A stretch of DNA of 63,237 nt from Xanthobacteraceae bacterium (lineage in GTDB: Bacteria; Pseudomonadota; Alphaproteobacteria; Rhizobiales; Xanthobacteraceae): assembly GCA_030037645.1 (NCBI GenBank), contig JASHQI010000193.1, forward strand, positions 1-63,237, read 5' to 3'. The notes below the pieces were generated by a model. The model was not told where the DNA came from and did no database searches. It saw only the letters and a list, made by a program, of their open reading frames with translations. A program made the translations under genes and the position numbers. Positions 62,920-63,237 of this stretch are shown here, piece by piece (position 1 is the stretch's first letter; every line of letters starts with the position of its first letter).

Positions 62920-63030
62920 TGCCCCTGAAAGGGAGAGGTCGACGCGCGCAGCACGTCGGGTGGGGGTCAATTGGTCCTGCGAATAGGACCCCAACCCCAA
63001 TCCTCCCCCTTTCAGAAGGAGGGAGTTGTT
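62920..63030. repeat. Intergenic inverted repeat between HcrB-like and HcrA-like genes
   Basis: CCCCTGAAAGGGAGAGGTCG near 62922-62941 faces CCTCCCCCTTTCAGAAGGAGG near 63002-63022, an imperfect inverted repeat (CTGAAAGGG / CCCTTTCAG). The interior carries a GGTCCTGCGAATAGGACC hairpin. It is a common intergenic element style in these bacteria. It is transcribed within the gene pair and may shape the mRNA. Confidence 0.55.
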
Positions 63031-63041
63031 TATTTGATGTA

Positions 63042-63237
63042 TCACCATTGGCTGCCGCCGTTGTGCGTGCGGTCCGCGGTGCGCGCCCGCTTTTCGATCG
63101 CCGCAAACACGCGATCCGGCGTCACCGGCAGATCGTTGAAGCGCAGGTCGGTGGCGTCGGCGATGGCATTGGTCAATGCCGGCAGGAATGCCGCCAGCGA
63201 GCCCTCGCCGGCTTCCTTGGCGCCGAACGGGCCATGC
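63042..63237 (-). CDS. C-terminal end of molybdenum hydroxylase large subunit, HcrA/XdhB-like, cut by window edge
   Basis: Only about 64 codons plus stop are visible; the rest lies to the right. The end reads GPFGAKEAGEGSLAAFLPAL, whose Glu in AKEAGEG is the conserved catalytic Glu of the family, then LRFNDLPVTPDRVFAAI and a stop at 63042-63044. In 4-hydroxybenzoyl-CoA reductase the alpha subunit ends in a closely similar way. Its neighbour HcrB-like gene, 142 bp downstream, supports this. The 2Fe-2S subunit is not visible; it may be encoded beyond the edge. Confidence 0.75.
   Translation of the reverse strand, partial: HGPFGAKEAGEGSLAAFLPALTNAIADATDLRFNDLPVTPDRVFAAIEKRARTADRTHNGGSQW

Noticed and set aside
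61868..63106. A 412-residue start for the HcrB-like protein at 63106
   Set aside because: The first 69 codons translate the intergenic repeat and part of the HcrA-like gene; family similarity begins at the ATG at 62897-62899.

Overview
The window reads as a chromosomal segment of a GC-rich alphaproteobacterium of the order Hyphomicrobiales (Rhizobiales), closest in style to Bradyrhizobiaceae/Xanthobacteraceae. The main evidence is the ordered block pckA | chvI-chvG-hprK-EIIA(Man)-HPr ... ahcY with a short HprK, a GT9-linked TPR protein, and intergenic repeat families typical of these bacteria. No rRNA, tRNA, CRISPR array, integrase or transposase was seen.

Region 1 (1-18.3 kb, minus strand, read right to left) is one long catabolic/transport unit of 14 genes. 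It contains a polyamine-type ABC importer (ATPase, two permeases), two paralogous substrate-binding proteins with Tat-like signals, an ADP-forming acyl-CoA synthetase, an enoyl-CoA hydratase, an aldehyde dehydrogenase, an aspartate-dehydrogenase-like protein, and molybdenum hydroxylase genes of the xanthine dehydrogenase/CoxL family. Three different catalytic subunits share a single FAD subunit and a single 2Fe-2S subunit. A small divergent plus-strand operon (18.5-20.6 kb) adds an amidohydrolase, an unrecognised 115-residue protein and a Rieske ferredoxin-like protein. A 4,5-dihydroxyphthalate-decarboxylase-like protein follows. The substrate is not evident; oxidation of a nitrogen-containing organic acid or heterocycle is the best guess.

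Region 2 (21.7-36 kb) is core genome: lepA, a GT39-type glycosyltransferase, ahcY with a palindromic operator-like site upstream, a small unknown protein, the HPr/EIIA/HprK branch of the nitrogen-related PTS, the ChvG/ChvI two-component system, a HugZ-like haem protein, pckA with a strong terminator, and an aldo/keto reductase lacking the usual catalytic His.

Region 3 (36-51.5 kb) is mixed: a TPR protein with exactly twelve 102-bp tandem units fused to a GT9-like domain, a class II aldolase, a TctC-type binding protein, a Ni/Co transporter, small hypothetical proteins, an exopolysaccharide co-polymerase with a degenerate kinase domain facing a truncated glycosyltransferase, an RND efflux pair, a small secreted protein and a DUF2189 membrane protein.

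Region 4 (51.5-63.2 kb) is a second catabolic island aimed at aromatic acids: FAD monooxygenase, UbiD decarboxylase, two aryl-CoA ligases, enoyl-CoA hydratase, an orphan branched-chain-type binding protein, a fumarylacetoacetate hydrolase family enzyme, a TauD dioxygenase, and at the right edge genes resembling 4-hydroxybenzoyl-CoA reductase. The beta subunit there carries the extra cysteine insertion of HcrB, and a benzoate-CoA-ligase family gene faces it. The flanks of this island carry intergenic inverted repeats.
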